A stretch of DNA of 7,345 nucleotides from NCBI GenBank assembly GCA_015494245.1, contig WGBN01000218.1, forward strand, positions 1 through 7,345, written 5' to 3'. The notes beneath the pieces were generated by a model. The model saw only the letters and a program-made list of their open reading frames with translations, ran no database searches and had not been told where the DNA came from. The position numbers were made by a program, and so were the translations under genes. Shown here piece after piece: positions 7,075 through 7,345 of the stretch. Positions within the stretch are counted from its first letter, which is position 1. Each line of letters starts with the position of its first letter. This stretch comes from Saprospiraceae bacterium. GTDB lineage: Bacteria > Bacteroidota > Bacteroidia > Chitinophagales > Saprospiraceae.

Positions 7075-7088
7075 TAACCTCAAAATAC
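7075..7088 (+). repeat. Leader repeat copy 2 (TAACCTCAAAAYAC)
   Basis: TAACCTCAAAATAC lies seven bases before the ATG of the charged-helix gene and pairs with 6483-6496 (13 of 14 bases identical). A similar position before two consecutive starts suggests a shared leader element or a small duplication, but chance cannot be excluded for so short a match. Confidence 0.5.
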
Positions 7089-7095
7089 AATTGTC

Positions 7096-7345
7096 ATGTC
7101 TAAGTACTTTTTCAGTATCCTGATTGCAGCAGTCCTGCTACTCATACTGCCTGTAAGTGGCCATACGCAAACCGAACCTCAAAAGGAACGCACGGAAAAA
7201 ACAGATCGCAAAGCCCGCAGAGAAGCCCGCCAAAAGGCCGATCGCGAAATCTCCGCCGAAAAAGAGCGTGCCAAGGAAAGTGCCAAAGAAGAACGACAAA
7301 AAGAAATGAAAGAGGCTCGCGAAAAAGCGGAAAAAAGCGAGCGCA
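7096..7345 (+). CDS. Exported, highly charged helical protein, C-terminus outside window
   Basis: An open frame from the ATG at 7096 runs to the window edge (83 codons plus one base). Residues 1-25 are a clear signal peptide: SKY, a long hydrophobic core (FFSILIAAVLLLILPV), then SGHTQ as a probable cleavage region. From residue 30 to 83 the chain is almost all K, R, E, D, A and Q: 21 basic and 16 acidic residues of 54, with I52 and M71 the only large aliphatic side chains. This pattern predicts one long solvent-exposed helix, closer to a single alpha-helix than to a canonical heptad coiled coil. No family can be named from this part; a folded domain may follow outside the window. It lies 41 bases after the lipoprotein gene and probably belongs to the same transcript. 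No good Shine-Dalgarno is seen. The start and signal peptide are convincing; function is unknown. Confidence 0.8.
   Translation, partial: MSKYFFSILIAAVLLLILPVSGHTQTEPQKERTEKTDRKARREARQKADREISAEKERAKESAKEERQKEMKEAREKAEKSER

Noticed and set aside
7086..7093. TACAATTG as a possible -7 promoter element for the last plus-strand gene
   Set aside because: One mismatch to TAnnTTTG, and it ends two bases before the ATG, leaving no room for a transcription start upstream of the start codon.

Overview
The window looks like chromosomal DNA from a member of the Bacteroidota, possibly a Saprospiria-like lineage; the phylum call is firm and the finer placement is a guess. The main reasons are a type IX secretion (T9SS) type A sorting domain at the C-terminus of a secreted esterase, a PD40-propeller/amidohydrolase fusion of a kind I associate with this and a few other phyla, start sites with little or no Shine-Dalgarno sequence, and an exact match to the Bacteroidota -7 promoter consensus TAnnTTTG. 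Base composition is moderate, near 50% G+C by eye.

Layout: two divergent gene groups meet at a 35-bp intergenic gap (5677-5711). Leftwards, on the minus strand and in transcription order, are a 1093-residue exported protein with two apparent six-bladed PD40 propellers followed by a metal-dependent-hydrolase (amidohydrolase) domain (5676-2395), a 385-residue secreted CE1/LpqC-type esterase with a T9SS sorting tail (2341-1184), and the N-terminal 389 residues of a YyaL/DUF255 thioredoxin-fold protein that runs off the left edge (1167-1). The gaps are 53 and 16 bases, so one transcript is plausible. Rightwards, on the plus strand, are an RlpA-type double-psi beta-barrel protein with a C-terminal SPOR domain (5712-6452), an unrecognised 182-residue lipoprotein (6506-7054), and the start of an exported, extremely charged helical protein that runs off the right edge (7096-7345). 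Its gaps are 53 and 41 bases.

How the genes fit together: four or five of the six products are predicted to leave the cytoplasm. The plus-strand set reads as a small cell-envelope group: a peptidoglycan-remodelling or septal protein, a lipoprotein, and a periplasmic charged helix. The minus-strand set pairs two exported hydrolases with a housekeeping-type thioredoxin-fold protein; no shared pathway can be proved from sequence. Coding density is high, no stretch over 300 bases lacks a gene, and I see no RNA gene, mobile element, CRISPR array or clear intrinsic terminator.

I did not find a clearly new biological system. The points most worth a second look are the altered metal-ligand set of the amidohydrolase domain, the parallel blade spacing of its two propellers, the repeated 14-bp leader in front of the last two plus-strand genes, the compact divergent promoter region, and the single-alpha-helix-like protein at the right edge.
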